The notes beneath the pieces were generated by a model. It was not told the origin of the DNA, searched no databases, and was given only the letters and a program-made list of their open reading frames with translations. This document shows, in pieces, positions 1 to 11,929 of a stretch of DNA of 64,000 bases (the first letter of the stretch is position 1; each line of letters starts with the position of its first letter). The DNA comes from Costus lasius (Eukaryota > Streptophyta > Magnoliopsida > Zingiberales > Costaceae), in assembly GCA_027563935.2 (NCBI GenBank), contig CM050449.1, positions 52,779,949 to 52,843,948 of the forward strand, in the 5' to 3' direction. A program made the translations under genes and the position numbers.

Positions 1-1771
1 AATAACCTCACTACTACAACCTAATTAAAATTTACTAATCTAGTTGGAGATTAAAAAAAAAAAGTATTTTTATTACTAGTCTAGTGACTGTTTGAATTTA
101 ATATCTCTAGTAAAATTATTTTTAAAGAAATTTATTTTGTCGTACTCTAACAAGCATGCTGTTATTTGATGATCATCAGTGGCCTACCTAGCTAAATAAA
201 AACACTCTAGCATGTGTGGCTATATTGTTGGACTGATAATTAATGAACAAAAGTTTTCAGTAAGAAGTGTGATGGATGATCACCGTCATAATGGACAAAA
301 TAGATGATTTGGAACAACAGTACTTTGCTAAGAAAGATTCAGTAAGAATGCGACGGATGACTTCACATAATCCGTAATTATACCAGGAGTTAGTCCTTTG
401 TAAAATAAAATTTTATTTTTAAAAATATATTTTTAGTGACCAATAACTTTTGAAAAGCGTGTTTTATGCTAGAATTGAACGCTTGAGTTCAAAATGATCA
501 TTTTCTCGAGATGAATATTGTCTTAATAAAGAAAACATGAATATTATAATTTTTTCTAAATTCATAAAATACAATATCTTTGTATTCAGTTTGACCAAAT
601 TGAATATTACCTAAAAGATACAATATTCAGAACAAGAAACCAAGTTCACATATAGACAAAGCATATAATGCACAACAACAAACACAAAAGTGAAGCTATA
701 TATGCTAGAGGTACGTAGGAAATTAATAATGGTTGAAGTCATGTTACAAGGAGAATGTTCGCGGGGACCCGGAATCCTGGAGAAGGGAGATGAATGTATT
801 TTAAGTAGAAGGGCACGTTAAGGGTAGTGCAAATGTGCAGTCGCATATATAAAGATGCAGTGGCGTGCATGTGTTAATGGGTGCAGGAATCATTAGGTCA
901 GGGACCTTTGATTTTGCCAAGGCAGATGACCTGCTTCCCCAGCTTTAATTTCCACCGACTTAGGCCACTGTTCTATCGACTCACGTTCAAAAAATTACTG
1001 AAAATAAGCAGTAAATTTATATACATATATGGAGAGAGAATGTGGTTAAATACCTGGATATTTATAGATGGTCCTTTTTCCTCCAAATTAAGCTTCCTTT
1101 GTGCTTGCAAGAATCTCAATATGTTCAGGGCATCATGAGATGGGACTTTTCAGCCTGCTACAAGTGAATGTAAAGTGACATATTACAAAAAAAGTTCAAA
1201 TTTAAACGGAAACTGTTATATTTATACATGCAAATACATACATACAGTTATTATATATAGTGCATACTCATACGCTGAAACTCACTTCATTAATGTTTAC
1301 CATGTAGACACACACAAACCAAGACACGGATCACATGATCAGGACGCCCATACTCGCTTTCTACTTTAGGCCTTCCTTTTCAGATCATGCAATGCAGCAA
1401 TGTCTGCTCAAATTTATGTATATGAGCAAGAGATTAATCTAACTTTTTGAGTTTTTCCTGCAGGAATTTAAACAGACCGAAGGTCGAAGCTTCAAGGGGA
1501 AAAAATGACTACTTCACAGTCACCACACAATCAAATTGTATCGAGTTTTGAAGCCAATATAAAAGGATCAGCTTCACATATCCATATTGATGAGATCCAA
1601 TTACTAACTATAAATGAAAAAGTTGAATGAGCTAAGTATCATAGATCTGTCTTCTGTTAGGCAATGACCAACTGCAAGCAAAAGTAATCGACGCCACAAG
1701 CAATATAACTAAGCTGGATAAGTGAGAGAAGAATTATCTCTCTCTCTCTCTCTCGGAGCTTTTCTTCTACT
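1..1771. other. Intergenic DNA downstream of the Dof gene
   Basis: AT-rich DNA beyond the 3' end of the minus-strand Dof gene. I see no convincing gene, RNA gene or transposon terminus. The short open frames at 881-1138 and 1175-1369 have no recognisable domain and low-complexity composition. A CT dinucleotide run at about 1737-1754 lies just past the Dof stop codon, probably in its 3' UTR. Confidence 0.6.
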
Positions 1772-3134
1772 CTACCATGAGATACCATTCCAATACCCAG
1801 GTGGATTACCACCACCTTGCGCTTTGCTCTGCTCAAACTGCTCTGAATTATTGCTCACAGGCACTAGTGTTTTCAGTTCCTCCATTGGAAACAACATCTT
1901 GCTAGCACTACCACCTCCATTTCCTCCTGCACTCCCTCCAACAATTCCATGATCCAAAGGAAAATTAAGAGTAGTTGGTCTAAACTCTTGCGCTATTCCA
2001 AATCCAGTAGCATACTCAGGCAGTGGAAAGAAAGGCCTGTTTAGCATCCCAATGGCGGACAGAGCTCCGACGGCAGCGTTACTAGGGTAGCTGTTGTACT
2101 CTGGTAGGCCATGCTGGGGGAAGGCCAGGTTGAGATCCTCTCCTCCATGCAACTTTGGCATTTTGTATGGAGGCATCAAGTGGTTATCAGGATGCAAGTA
2201 CTCCTTGGGATTTGATGCGTTTGCTACGGCTCCTGCGGCAGTGGATGAGGGTATTGGGGAGGAGAAGGAGGAGGATCTCTTGTTCTTTCTTGAGCCACCG
2301 CCCACAGGGACATTCCTGAGGGACCCGCCCTCTGTCCAGTACCTCCTGCACGTCTTGCACAAATATCTGGGCTGGGTGAGGCTGTAGTTGTTGTAGTAGC
2401 AGAACTTGGTGTTTGTGGAGTTGCACCTGGGGCAATTGAGTGCCTGCTCCTTGTGCGGCTTTGGCCTCCTCTCAACCACCGGCGCGCCAGTGGTGCTGGC
2501 GGTGGCGGTGCTCGTGGCAGTGGTTGTGATGGATGAGGCAATTACAAACTCCTCCATGGGCTTCACCAGCCCCATGCCCTGGGGAGCACAAAATTGCCAT
2601 ATGCACAGACTAATCAGATAGCTAGAGAGGAAATTGGTTCAGTATGCTTTGCATATAAACAGATATCAAAATAACAAAGTCACCGAGAAGAAATTCACAA
2701 GAAAGGAAAAAAAGGGAAAAAGGTTAGAAAAAGATGAATGAGAAATCTGACAAAAACCATAGACAAGAAACAAAGCAAAGCAGCACTTTTTCCATGTCGC
2801 TACTGCTTTATTGCATTCGATCAACAAAAAAGAAGGCATGGAGACACAGAGAAAGGAGGAAGAAAAAAAAGCTGGGAAAACAAAGTGGTTTTGCTGCTTT
2901 CAAGAGTAAAAGGTGTAGGGGTGACAGGATTAAAAGCTTATGGGCAAAAGGAAAGTATGAGAGAGAGAGAGAGGCGAACTATAAAGATATATGATGCATA
3001 ACGTGTATTGCAAAACAAATTCTTCAGATCTACAGAGAGACAAAACAAGGGTAAAGGCAGGGAAACCAACAACAACAACAACAAAATTTCATCAAGATCT
3101 GTGGATCTACCTGAGGCCACTGGGAAGCATCCAT
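1772..3134 (-). CDS. Dof-type zinc finger transcription factor (two exons)
   Basis: Plant-specific DNA-binding protein that would act in the nucleus on AAAG-core promoter sites. Exon 1 is 3111-3134 (eight codons, MDASQWPQ) and ends in a GT donor. The intron is 2579-3110. Exon 2 is 1772-2578 after a CAG acceptor, phase 0. The spliced protein is 276 aa. The Dof finger has CX2CX21CX2C spacing (Cys57, Cys60, Cys82, Cys85) followed by the usual basic arm ending in RKNKR, a likely nuclear signal. The rest is Ser/Gly/Pro-rich and ends in [10 protein letters not shown], resembling the C-terminal tail of many family members. The start was chosen because MD-x-QWPQ joined to [10 protein letters not shown] matches the known N-terminus of this subgroup; exon 2 alone would begin at a later Met and lack it. 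No disruption is visible. The exact orthologue cannot be assigned. Confidence 0.93.
2579..3110 (-). other. Intron of the Dof gene
   Basis: A 532-bp phase-0 intron with GTAGAT at the donor (3110 downward) and a pyrimidine-rich stretch ending CCCCAG at the acceptor (2579). It contains a dinucleotide run, CT on the gene strand, at about 2957-2972. An early intron after a very short first coding exon is a recurrent structure in Dof genes. Confidence 0.85.
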
Positions 3135-3640
3135 GCAACGGTTTAGAAATCTTCCAAGCAAGAAGAAGATGTAGGAAGAGAAAGAAGCTGTGGGCGAGGA
3201 ATATTATTGGATTAGCCTTTGGATGGTGGAGTAAGAGAAGGAAGGATCGTGACGGGTTGCTGGCTGTGACATCTTTTGAACGGTGGTGGTGGTGGTGGAT
3301 GATTCTCTTCTCCAATATACTAGTAAATTATTATAATTCATTTTTCTTCTTCTCTCTATTTCTATTCTGACGCTGGATTCGTATTAATTTGTAAAGCATT
3401 TTGTCCATTGCTGTCTCCGTGCTGACACAGTATGAGTCAAACCATTGAGGTGAGGAAATGTGTGCATTTGAAGCAAGGGCAGGACAAATCAGGTGTGCGT
3501 TGTGCTGCCTTTGTTAAAGCTTCGGTCGGGCCCAATTCTGTGCGCATGCAGAAAAGATGTATATAAGATGGTAGTAGATCAACACCTCTCTTTTTCTCCT
3601 ATCTCTCTCTCTCTCTCTCTCTTGAAAGGATGAAAATGGA
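3135..3640 (-). promoter_or_regulatory. Probable 5' UTR and proximal promoter of the Dof gene
   Basis: On the gene strand a TTATATAC sequence at about 3557-3565 is a possible TATA box, with a TGGGCC motif just downstream (about 3530) and a 20+ bp GA run just upstream (CT at 3600-3622 on the plus strand). The inferred leader includes a CCA-repeat tract at about 3281-3297. A 22-codon upstream ORF with a real ATG (3204-3272) ends about 70 nt before the main start. The transcription start is inferred, not seen. Confidence 0.4.
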
Positions 3641-4734
3641 ACGGAAAGAAAGCATATAATATATTAGGATAAGAGAATATGTTGAAAAAGGGGATGAACA
3701 CAATAAATTAAGTAATTAATAACATGTTAAAGGCAAAGGTTTATTCGGCTCTGTCGGTATGACCTGCTTTCCAACAATACACATTCAAACCTAGATATGT
3801 TGGAGTAGACAGAAGAGATTTCTTTTCACTCCTTTAGGGTAAAAAGGGATATTTTTCTTTTTTCTAGTTAGATGTCGCATTGAAATATGAAATTTATAGG
3901 TATTTCCATCTCATTCAAATTCAAATAGAGAACCCTCTCATAGTTTTCTCAAGCACTTGTAAACTTTCCTATGCTCTTCATTCAAAAAAGATGATAGTTA
4001 GTCCTTGTGATTGACTATTCATGAGAGCGGCCTTTGTGTCTATGTCACCTATGCTTTCCAGTTTCTCTTCTGTAATCAGTCACGATTGATGCTTCATACC
4101 TAACTTCAAGGAAGCTTCTTTCCGTAGAATTTTTTGTTTTCATTTGCATCTATTAAAGATATATATGACAGTCCATGTAGAGAAAAATGGAATTTAAGAT
4201 TATTAGTTACAGTAAAATTACGTAGCAAATTGAAGGAAATTATCATGTCTTATAACCTAATATTAGCAGACAATCATTTCCACAGACATGCCAAGTCTTT
4301 GACAAATATTTATCATTACTTGATGAGAAGCCAACTTAAGATAAGATAGTTGCATCATTACTTGATGGTCCTTGTTTTTCTAATGTTAATATGGCGTATG
4401 TAGCTTACCTTCCTATGGTTAACTGGCTAGTTTGTGGTATATGCAATAGCAATTGTTATCTCATATGCATGTTAACTGTGCAAGAATATATTATGACGCC
4501 ACTTATCTAAACTTAACAACAAATGTATCCCCTGCCGATATCTGACTTGAGCACTTTCTGAATTGGAGTAAATTGGAAGACTATGCTAACCTAGGAATAG
4601 TAAGAGTGATTTTGCTCCAGGGTGATTTAGATCCCAAGCCTGAAGTGGATAAATAGTAAAAAAATTGGGAGAAAAGCGAAAAAAAAAGAGATGAAAATAA
4701 AAGCACGTGATAGTCACGTACTGAGACAAGAATA
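3641..4734. other. AT-rich intergenic DNA, possible ancient LTR remnant
   Basis: No gene recognised. A stretch from about 3799 starts TGTTGGAG and has the look of a worn LTR: a short unique segment, a run resembling promoter/leader sequence, then poly-T. No matching right end, TSD or coding relic was found, so this is only a suggestion. The 71-codon frame at 4134-4349 shows no domain and is probably chance. Confidence 0.3.
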
Positions 4735-5108
4735 TTAGGGTGAGCGGCAAGGATGTGGGACTAGCAGCAAGGACACGGAACAGGCAACAAGTAGGGACGC
4801 ACGGTTGGGACCAAGTGAGCGGCGGTTTAAGAGCAGGGTGAGCAACAAAGATGCAGGGTAGGAGGCAGGTGAGTAGCAGGTTAGGAGTAGGGCGAGCGAT
4901 GGGGACACAGGGTTCGGATTAGGAGAGTGGCGAGTCAGGAGGAGCAAGGGGAGTAGCAGGTCAAGAAAAAAGGTGAGTGGTAGTTTGGGTGCAGGGCAAG
5001 CGGTGGTTTGGGAGCAAGGTGATCAGTGGTTCAGGAGTAGGGAGAGCACTAGGAACACAGGGTTAGGAATAGGGCAAGCAATAGAGACGCAAGGTCAGGA
5101 GTGGCATA
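4735..5108. repeat. Degenerate minisatellite-like repeat block
   Basis: Loosely repeated phrases of 30-60 bp built from words such as GAGCGGCAAGGA, GGACACAGGGTT and CAGGAGTAGGGCGAGC. The copies are too diverged to fix a period by eye. The same phrases recur at 5548-5677, beginning with the same AATATTAG-GTGAGCGGCAAGGATGTGG start, so the block was once larger or was duplicated. Open frames here are a by-product of the repeats. Confidence 0.6.
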
Positions 5109-5547
5109 GGGATCACTTGTAAATTTATATATTAAGTATTAACTTATTTATCGCTATGCTTGTGTTGATATATAGGATAACTTGATAATGTCCCTGAAGA
5201 TTGATATTGTTTAATCTTATAATTTAGTCCCAAGTCAAAGTACCTTAGTGACAAGCTTAGTATATGTAAGACTAGTATATGGGTTGATTGGATGCCGAGC
5301 TTTGACACAGCCACTTGGGTACATCAAGTAATAAATGTATTGAACCATCCTATAGTGAAGCTATGACTTGGGTGTCAAAAGTTATGTTCATAAGTGACAA
5401 AAGGTGCATTGGTCCTTAGACTTGAGGTCATCAGTACACACATATGATGAATGACATACTTTGATATAATCAAACACTTCTACATAGTTGAAAGTCATAA
5501 TGACTGTCATTGCGTATCACATAAGTCATGTGAAGTGTAAGTGAATA
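5109..5547 (+). repeat. Ancient degenerate Copia LTR fragment
   Basis: Contains ordered phrases shared with the plus orientation of LTR K and the reverse complement of the A/C LTRs, for example AATGTCCCT, TAAGACTAGTATATGGG and a phrase near 5413 resembling TTGGTCCTTAGACTTGAGGTC. Termini are not preserved. It separates the two minisatellite blocks and probably represents the oldest insertion of this LTR family here. Confidence 0.5.
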
Positions 5548-5677
5548 ATATTAGCATGAGTGGCAAGGATGTGGGGTCAGAAGCAAGGTGAGCGGCGAGG
5601 ACACATAACAACAAAGCGGTAGGGACGTGGGGTTGGGGCCAAGTGAACGGCAATTCAGGAGCAGAGCAAGCAACAAG
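5548..5677. repeat. Second minisatellite-like block
   Basis: Resembles the start of the 4735-5108 block (same opening phrase, then GGGACGTGGGGTTGGGGCCAAGTGA) and is cut short by the left end of LTR K at 5678. It marks the host sequence into which the retrotransposon pile began to insert. Confidence 0.5.
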
Positions 5678-7572
5678 TGTTAGTGTATATGCACTAGGAC
5701 CAGTTGTTGGTACGATATATGTGTACTGCATATAGATGTGATATATGCATGTCATATCTTGGCATTGTCGTTGTTATGCATTGGTACATCTGCATTAAAT
5801 GTACATCTGCATAACAATGTCCCTATGAGATAGATTTTATCAAATCTCGTTGTTATGTCCCAAGTTGAGTACTATAGTGGATAAGGGACAACTATGGTGC
5901 AGGTGAGACTAGTTTATACGATGGTTAGCACGGGTTGCTGAAAGCAAATATATGGGTATATCAAGGTAGATATACTGGAACAACCATCCGTGAGAAGTTA
6001 ACTTAGTGTCTCAAGTTAAATCTCATAGTGACAGAAGGGCGTTTGTCCTTCGACTTGAGGGAGTGTTGGGAAACCCTGAGGATTTTAAAATTTTACAAAC
6101 ATATACAGATATATACAGCGGAAGCAAATCCCTGAAATAAGCCAGTCCCAAAAACCCAAAATATCGAGTCAAGCGAGGGGGTTGACACGGTGAGTAAGAT
6201 ATAATACCTCAGAGCAATAGATGAAGAAGCGATGTAGGCACCCAAGTGTTTGCCCTGTGTAGTCTTGCACACAACCGATGCTTGAGTTCTCTTCTTCCAC
6301 GCTTGGTGCTAGCCACGGGAAGAAGGTCCACGCCAAGTGAGAGCCTTCCTAGATCACTTGGGCCACCACCAAGAGAGGATGCGCCAAGGAGAAAGAATGA
6401 AGAAAGAAGCCGCCAAGTCAAAGCCCTTACTTGCGGCAAGAGGAGGAAGAAGGAAGAAGCTTGTGGCCGTGATAGAAGAAGAAGCTCCAAGGATCCCTAG
6501 CACTTGCCCCTTTGTTGTCCACACCTCCAAGAAATTATGTGTCGAAAGAGTTCGGCTAGGGTCACTTAAATAGCATGAAGAGGCAGTTTGGGGTGTGTGG
6601 AAGGTGTAGGTGATTAGGGCTTGAATTAAGGAAATTATCCAAAAAATTATCTTGATTAAATCCTTAATACCATATGCGCCTAACCTAAGCCTTACCAAAG
6701 CAAGCCCATGCCATATGTGCCCACATCATACCTTATGAGGCAATAATTCAATACATGCACCAAGACCTAGTCAAAGCATCATGATAGATTGCCTAATGTG
6801 TCATGGGCGCATGTCCTAATTTAATTAGGACTCTAATTATGTAAATAATCAGTCCACATGCGCCCACTACCTTCCAATTAATATCTCAAGTGATTAAATC
6901 AAATTCAATCTCAATCAATCACTTGGAAGATATCAATCATTGTCATATGCGCCACTTCTAATCCAATTAGGAGTTCTCATGTGCCTATGCCAATAATTCT
7001 TCCCCATTATAACCTTTAGCCTACTTATCTCTTCACTACAACTTATTAGCAAGCCCCATTGGGTAATGGACCTAGCCCAAACTTCATTATTCATGTTAAC
7101 TAAGTCATTGGATCCAATCCAATGTAACCTAAGGTCAAATGAGGCTAACCATGGTTACTTTTTGGTCAATATGCCAAAAATAAAGTTTGGCTCTAATAAG
7201 CTTCTTCCATCTCATCTGACCCATTGGCGCTGATGAAATCTACCAAATAAATCTGAGTTATGAAATAACTCGATTCGAAGGCTACCTGATCAATATGAAA
7301 ACTCGAGCATCATGGTGTGCGATCCTGTAGGTTCCTCTGATGTTAATAGTGATGAACTTAGGTCATCACAAGTAGCGAGTGGCACCTAGTAGTGCATCGC
7401 TGCTACCCAAGTCTTCGGAATGGATATCAACATCGATATCCTCATCATCACAACAGGGTACCAATGTATTACAGTCCTTTTGCCAAACTGATATCTAATT
7501 GAACAAGTGTGTCACCACTTGCTTTCACCCAATCTCATGGTCATGACTAAATCAGGTTCACACCTGGGTATG

Positions 7573-8271
7573 TGTTGGGAAATCCTGGGAATTTTAAAAA
7601 CTTTTAATTACATATAGTGGAAGTAATCCCCGAAATAGGTCGGTCCCAAAAACCCAGAAGATTGATGCTTGCGTGGGGGTCGACACGATGTAGGGAGAAA
7701 GTACCTCTGAGCAAGATGGAGCAATGCCGATGTAGACGCCCAAGCATGTGACATCTGTAGTCTCATATACAACGGATCCTCGAGTCTTCTTCTTCCACGC
7801 CCGGTGCTAGACTCATGAAGAAGATCCAAGCCTTAGAGAGTCCTTCACTTTACTTGCGCCACCTTCTAGGGAAGTTGCGCCAAGGAGAAGGAGCAGGAGG
7901 TGAATGCAACTAAGCCCAAGTCCTACTTGCACCAAGAGGAGAAGAGGAAGATGGCTTGCGGCTAGGTGATGGAAGAGATGTGCCTAGGAGACCTTTGCTA
8001 TTGCCTTTGCTTGCTCACGCCAAGGGATGGAGAGTGCTCTCGCATATGATGATGTCCTATTAAGCAAGAGGCGGCAAGCAATAGTATATAGGCACAATTA
8101 CATTAGGAGATGTGACTAGGGTAAGTGGGATAGCAATTAGGGTTTGAGGTAAGGAAAGACTCCAAGCCTTTTCTATAAACCTCTATCCATCTACCATATG
8201 CGCCTGGGACTTACCATGCAAGTCCCTAAGGCCATATGCGCCCCAAGTCTTGCCATAGAGGCAAGCCTTCC
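7573..8271 (-). repeat. 3' LTR of element C, distal part
   Basis: Starts TGTTGGGAAATCC on the plus strand and aligns with the start of the C 5' LTR at 41178. Interrupted at 8271 by element A; the last five bases, CTTCC, are the A target site. Confidence 0.85.
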
Positions 8272-10201
8272 TGTTGGGAAACCCCGGGGACATTTTATAA
8301 TTTTTTCAGAGTCATAGACATACATACATACATTGCACAGCGGAAGAATGTCCCCAAAACAGGCCGGTCCCAAAAACCCAGTGAAGATCGCAAGCAAGAG
8401 AGTTGACACGATGAGTTAGGAAATACCTTAAGAGCGGTTTGGAGTGATGCCGATGTAGACGCCCAAGTGTGCGCCCTCTGCAGTCTCACACACACGGATC
8501 TCTTGAGTCCTCTTCTTCCACGCCCAGTGCTAGCCTCGGGAAGAAGATCCAAGCCTTAGGGAGATGCTCCACTTCACTTGTGCCACCAAGAGGAAAGGAT
8601 GCACCAAGAGAAGAAGGAAACAAGTCAAGCCGCCAAGCACCAAAGCTCCTTGCGCCAAGAGGAAAGGAGGGAGAAGCTCGCGGCTATGGAAGAAAGAAGA
8701 TGCGCCCTTGTTGCTAGCTCTCGCCCCTCTTCTTGTGTTCACACCTCCAAGGATTAATCATCATAAGAGGGGGCGACTAGGGTCACATATATATAGGGCA
8801 AGAGGCGGTTAAGGGAAGGGCCATGATCATGACAAGTGTAGGGCTAGGATGAGGAGGTTCAAGACAAGGAAAGTCTCCAAGACTTTACCACAAACTCCAT
8901 TCAACCTATCCATAATTGTCCAAGTACCATATCAGCACAAGACATGCCTTAGAGGCATTCATACCATCAAGGGAGAAGGGCTAGGCGCCAATTGCTTCCT
9001 TAATGAAGCAATTTTGCCACCCAAACCCCATTATACCCCTTAGGCGCCAATGAGGTTGGGCTTCTCCCCATTATACCCTTTTAGCCTCTTATCTCTTTAT
9101 GAGAACTTGTTATTGGGCCTCATTGGATAATGAGCTAGCCCAAACTCCATTACATGGGTTGATTAAGCACTTGGATCCAATCCAATGCAACCCTAATCCA
9201 AATGTGACCAACCATGGTCAAATGCGGGTCAACCTGCCAAAAATGAAGTTTGGCTCCAATAACATTCTTCCATCTCATCAGGCCCATTGGCGCTGATGAA
9301 ATCTCCCAATTAGATCCGAGTTATCCAATAACTCGATCATAAGGCTTCCCGATCAATACGAGAACTCAAGTATCAAGGTGTGCGACCCTATAGGTTCCTC
9401 TGACGCTGGCAGTGCTGACCAAAGGTCATCACAAGCAGTGAGTGGCACCTAGCAGTGCATCGCTGCTACCCAGGTCATTGGAATGGATATCGACATCGAC
9501 ATCCCCATCATCGCAACTAGGTAATGATGCATTACAGTCTCTTTGCCGAACTGATATCCGATTGGACAAGTGTGTCACCACTTGTTTTCACCCAATCACA
9601 TGGCTATAACTAAAACAGGTTCTCACCTGGGTATGGCCATACACTCTCAGTCATAGAACCATAGAGGAGCTCTATGGATATCATACTTCCCTAAGGAAGG
9701 GGCAAATCCTTTGTCTGTCCATTGACCTTCTCATATGGGTCGTGACATGCTCAATGACAACCGTTATGACCTTCCAACTACGGCGAGGTGTTAGGTTATA
9801 TCAAAGCAAGTCCCTAACCATATAGAATGATCAATGACCTCAAGTCAAGGGATCAATGCATCTCCTGTCACTTGTGAGGATAACTCATGACACCAAGTCA
9901 TAGCCTCACAGCGGGTCTATCCAGTACATCCTCCAATGATATACCCATGTGTCTGCGTCCTAACCAGCCCACATACCAGTCTCACAAGTACCATAGCTGT
10001 CCCATATCCACTAAAGTACATTGACTGGGGACTATAGTTCGAGCACAGATCCAATCTGTCTCCAGGGACATTATCATGTTAGTACATATGCGCACATGTA
10101 AACAAACATAGATAACAACAATGCCAGAATGATATATAAATATCAAAGTCAAGTAGTACATAAGTGGACCAAAACTAGGTCCTAGGGCATATACACCAAC
10201 A
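8272..10201 (-). repeat. 3' LTR of element A
   Basis: 1930 bp, TGTTGGGAAACCCC to CACCAACA. A TATA box candidate (CTATATATATG on the minus strand) is at about 8783-8796, so U3 would be the high-coordinate 1.4 kb. A perfect palindrome GAGTTAT-CCA-ATAACTC at 9318-9334 lies in U3. The short open frames here are repeated identically in the 5' LTR and are not genes. Confidence 0.93.
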
Positions 10202-10214
10202 ATCTCCCACTTGC
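10202..10214 (-). other. Polypurine tract of element A
   Basis: GCAAGTGGGAGAT on the minus strand immediately before the 3' LTR. Elements B, C and F have the same tract at the same place, where it primes second-strand synthesis. Confidence 0.8.
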
Positions 10215-10222
10215 ACTAAGAC

Positions 10223-11929
10223 CTAGAAGTTGAGGGATCTCAACCCCATATCTCTAGCGTGACCATCATGCTTCTGCTGCGCTAAAGTCTTGGTCAATGG
10301 GTCTGCCAGATTGTTCTCTGTGTCAACTCTGCTAATCTTGACATCACCTCTGTTAATGATCTCTCTAATCAGGTGAAATCTTCTGAGTATGTGTTTGGAT
10401 CTTTGATGAGACCGTGGTTCCTTTGCTTGTGCAATTGCTCCATTGTTGTTACAGTAGAGTTCAATGGGATCCATTGCACTAGGGACCACCTGAAGATCAC
10501 ATAAGAACTTCCTTATCCAAATGGCTTCCTTGGCTGCCTCAGAAGCGGCCACATACTCAGCCTCGGTTGTAGAATCTGCTATGGTGGATTGCTTGAAGCT
10601 CTTCCAGCATACAGCGCCTCCATTTATCTTGAACACATAGCCAGCCTGTGATCTAAAGTCATCAGGGTCAGACTGGAACGATGCATCAGTATAGCCCTGC
10701 ATACTGAGCTCTTCCTGTCCCCCATAGACCAAGAACAAATCCTTAGTTCTTCTCAGATACTTTAGGATGTTCTTTACAGCCACCCAGTGCTGCAGACCTG
10801 GATTGGATTGGTATCGGCTGGTTATGCTTACAGCATATGCCACATCTGGTCTAGTACACAACATTGCATACATGATCGATCCTACTGCCGAAGCATAAGG
10901 AATTCGACTAATGTCATCCCTCTCAGTCTGTGTTGTAGGACACTGGCTCTTGGAGAGAGTAAGGCTATGTCTTACTAGAAGGTATCCTTTCTTGGATTGC
11001 TCTAAGTTGAACCTTTCCAGGACCTTTTCAATGTAGGTACTCTGACTAAGGGCCAGGAGCCTCTTGGATCTATCCCGGTAGATCCTTAGGCCTAGAATAT
11101 AGGCGGCCTCCCCTAAGTCTTTCATCTCGAAACACTTCCCCAACCATGTCTTCACAGCTTGAAGACTAGGGATGTCGTTTCCGATGAGCAGTATGTCATC
11201 AACATACAAGACCAGAAAAATCACCAAGCTCCCACTGAATTTTCTGTATACACAGGCGTCATCTTCGCTTTTGATAAAGCCATAATCTCTCACAGCTTCA
11301 TCAAATCGAAGATTCCAACTTCGAGATGCTTGCTTTAATCCATAAATGGATCTCTTTAGCCTGCAGACCTTATTAGCCTCTGCAGGATGGATGAAGCCAT
11401 CAGGTTGTGACATATACACATCCTCAGTCAGCTTCCCGTTAAGGAACGCTGTCTTCACATCCATCTGCCATATCTCATAGTCATGATATGTAGCTATAGC
11501 AAGCAGAATCCGAATGGATTTGATCATGACAACTGGCGAGAAGGTTTCATCATAGTCCACCCCGTGGACTTGTTTAAATCCTTTAGCCACTAGTCTACCC
11601 TTATAGGTAACTATATTGCCATCCATGTCTGTCTTCTTTTTGAAGACCCATTTACACCCTATGGGTTTTACCCCATCAGGCAGCTCAACCAAATCCCAGA
11701 CCTGGTTAGCCGACATGGAATCCATCTCGGATCGCATGGCGTCAAGCCATCTTTCGGAGTCCGGTCCACTGACCGCCTCATCATAGGTTCTGGGTTCATC
11801 CTCAATGATGAAGATCCCATCGTGTTGGGTCGGCAGCGACCCGTTCCTTTCAGGTGCACGACGAATTCTCCCAGACCTACGCGGGACCTGTGTCTGAGCC
11901 TCAGGTTGGCTAGCAACCGGTGCAGGTGG
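10223..11929 (-). pseudogene. Copia reverse transcriptase / RNase H of element A
   Basis: Last segment of the broken polyprotein, open from just after a TAG at 11930-11932 to the stop at 10223. It would copy element RNA into DNA inside Gag particles. Visible features in order: the basic RRSGRIRR segment, a Copia RT start (KWVFKKKTDMDGNIVTYK), the catalytic YVDDIL box, SIYGLKQASRSWN, and the RNase H features YTDASFQSD, STTEAEYVA and ADPLTKTLAQQKH near the C-terminus. This part is intact in frame (504 aa from the first internal Met at 11737), but the protein lacks its upstream domains because of earlier breaks. Closest in the window to the matching part of B. Confidence 0.9.

Noticed and set aside
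2938..3315. Poly-His containing frame overlapping the first Dof exon
   Set aside because: It begins with a TTG, not an ATG, and crosses the intron boundary; the His run comes from a GGT/CCA repeat in the leader.
4735..5108. CRISPR-like array of spaced repeats
   Set aside because: Repeats are degenerate, spacers irregular, and the DNA is a plant chromosome; a minisatellite explains it.
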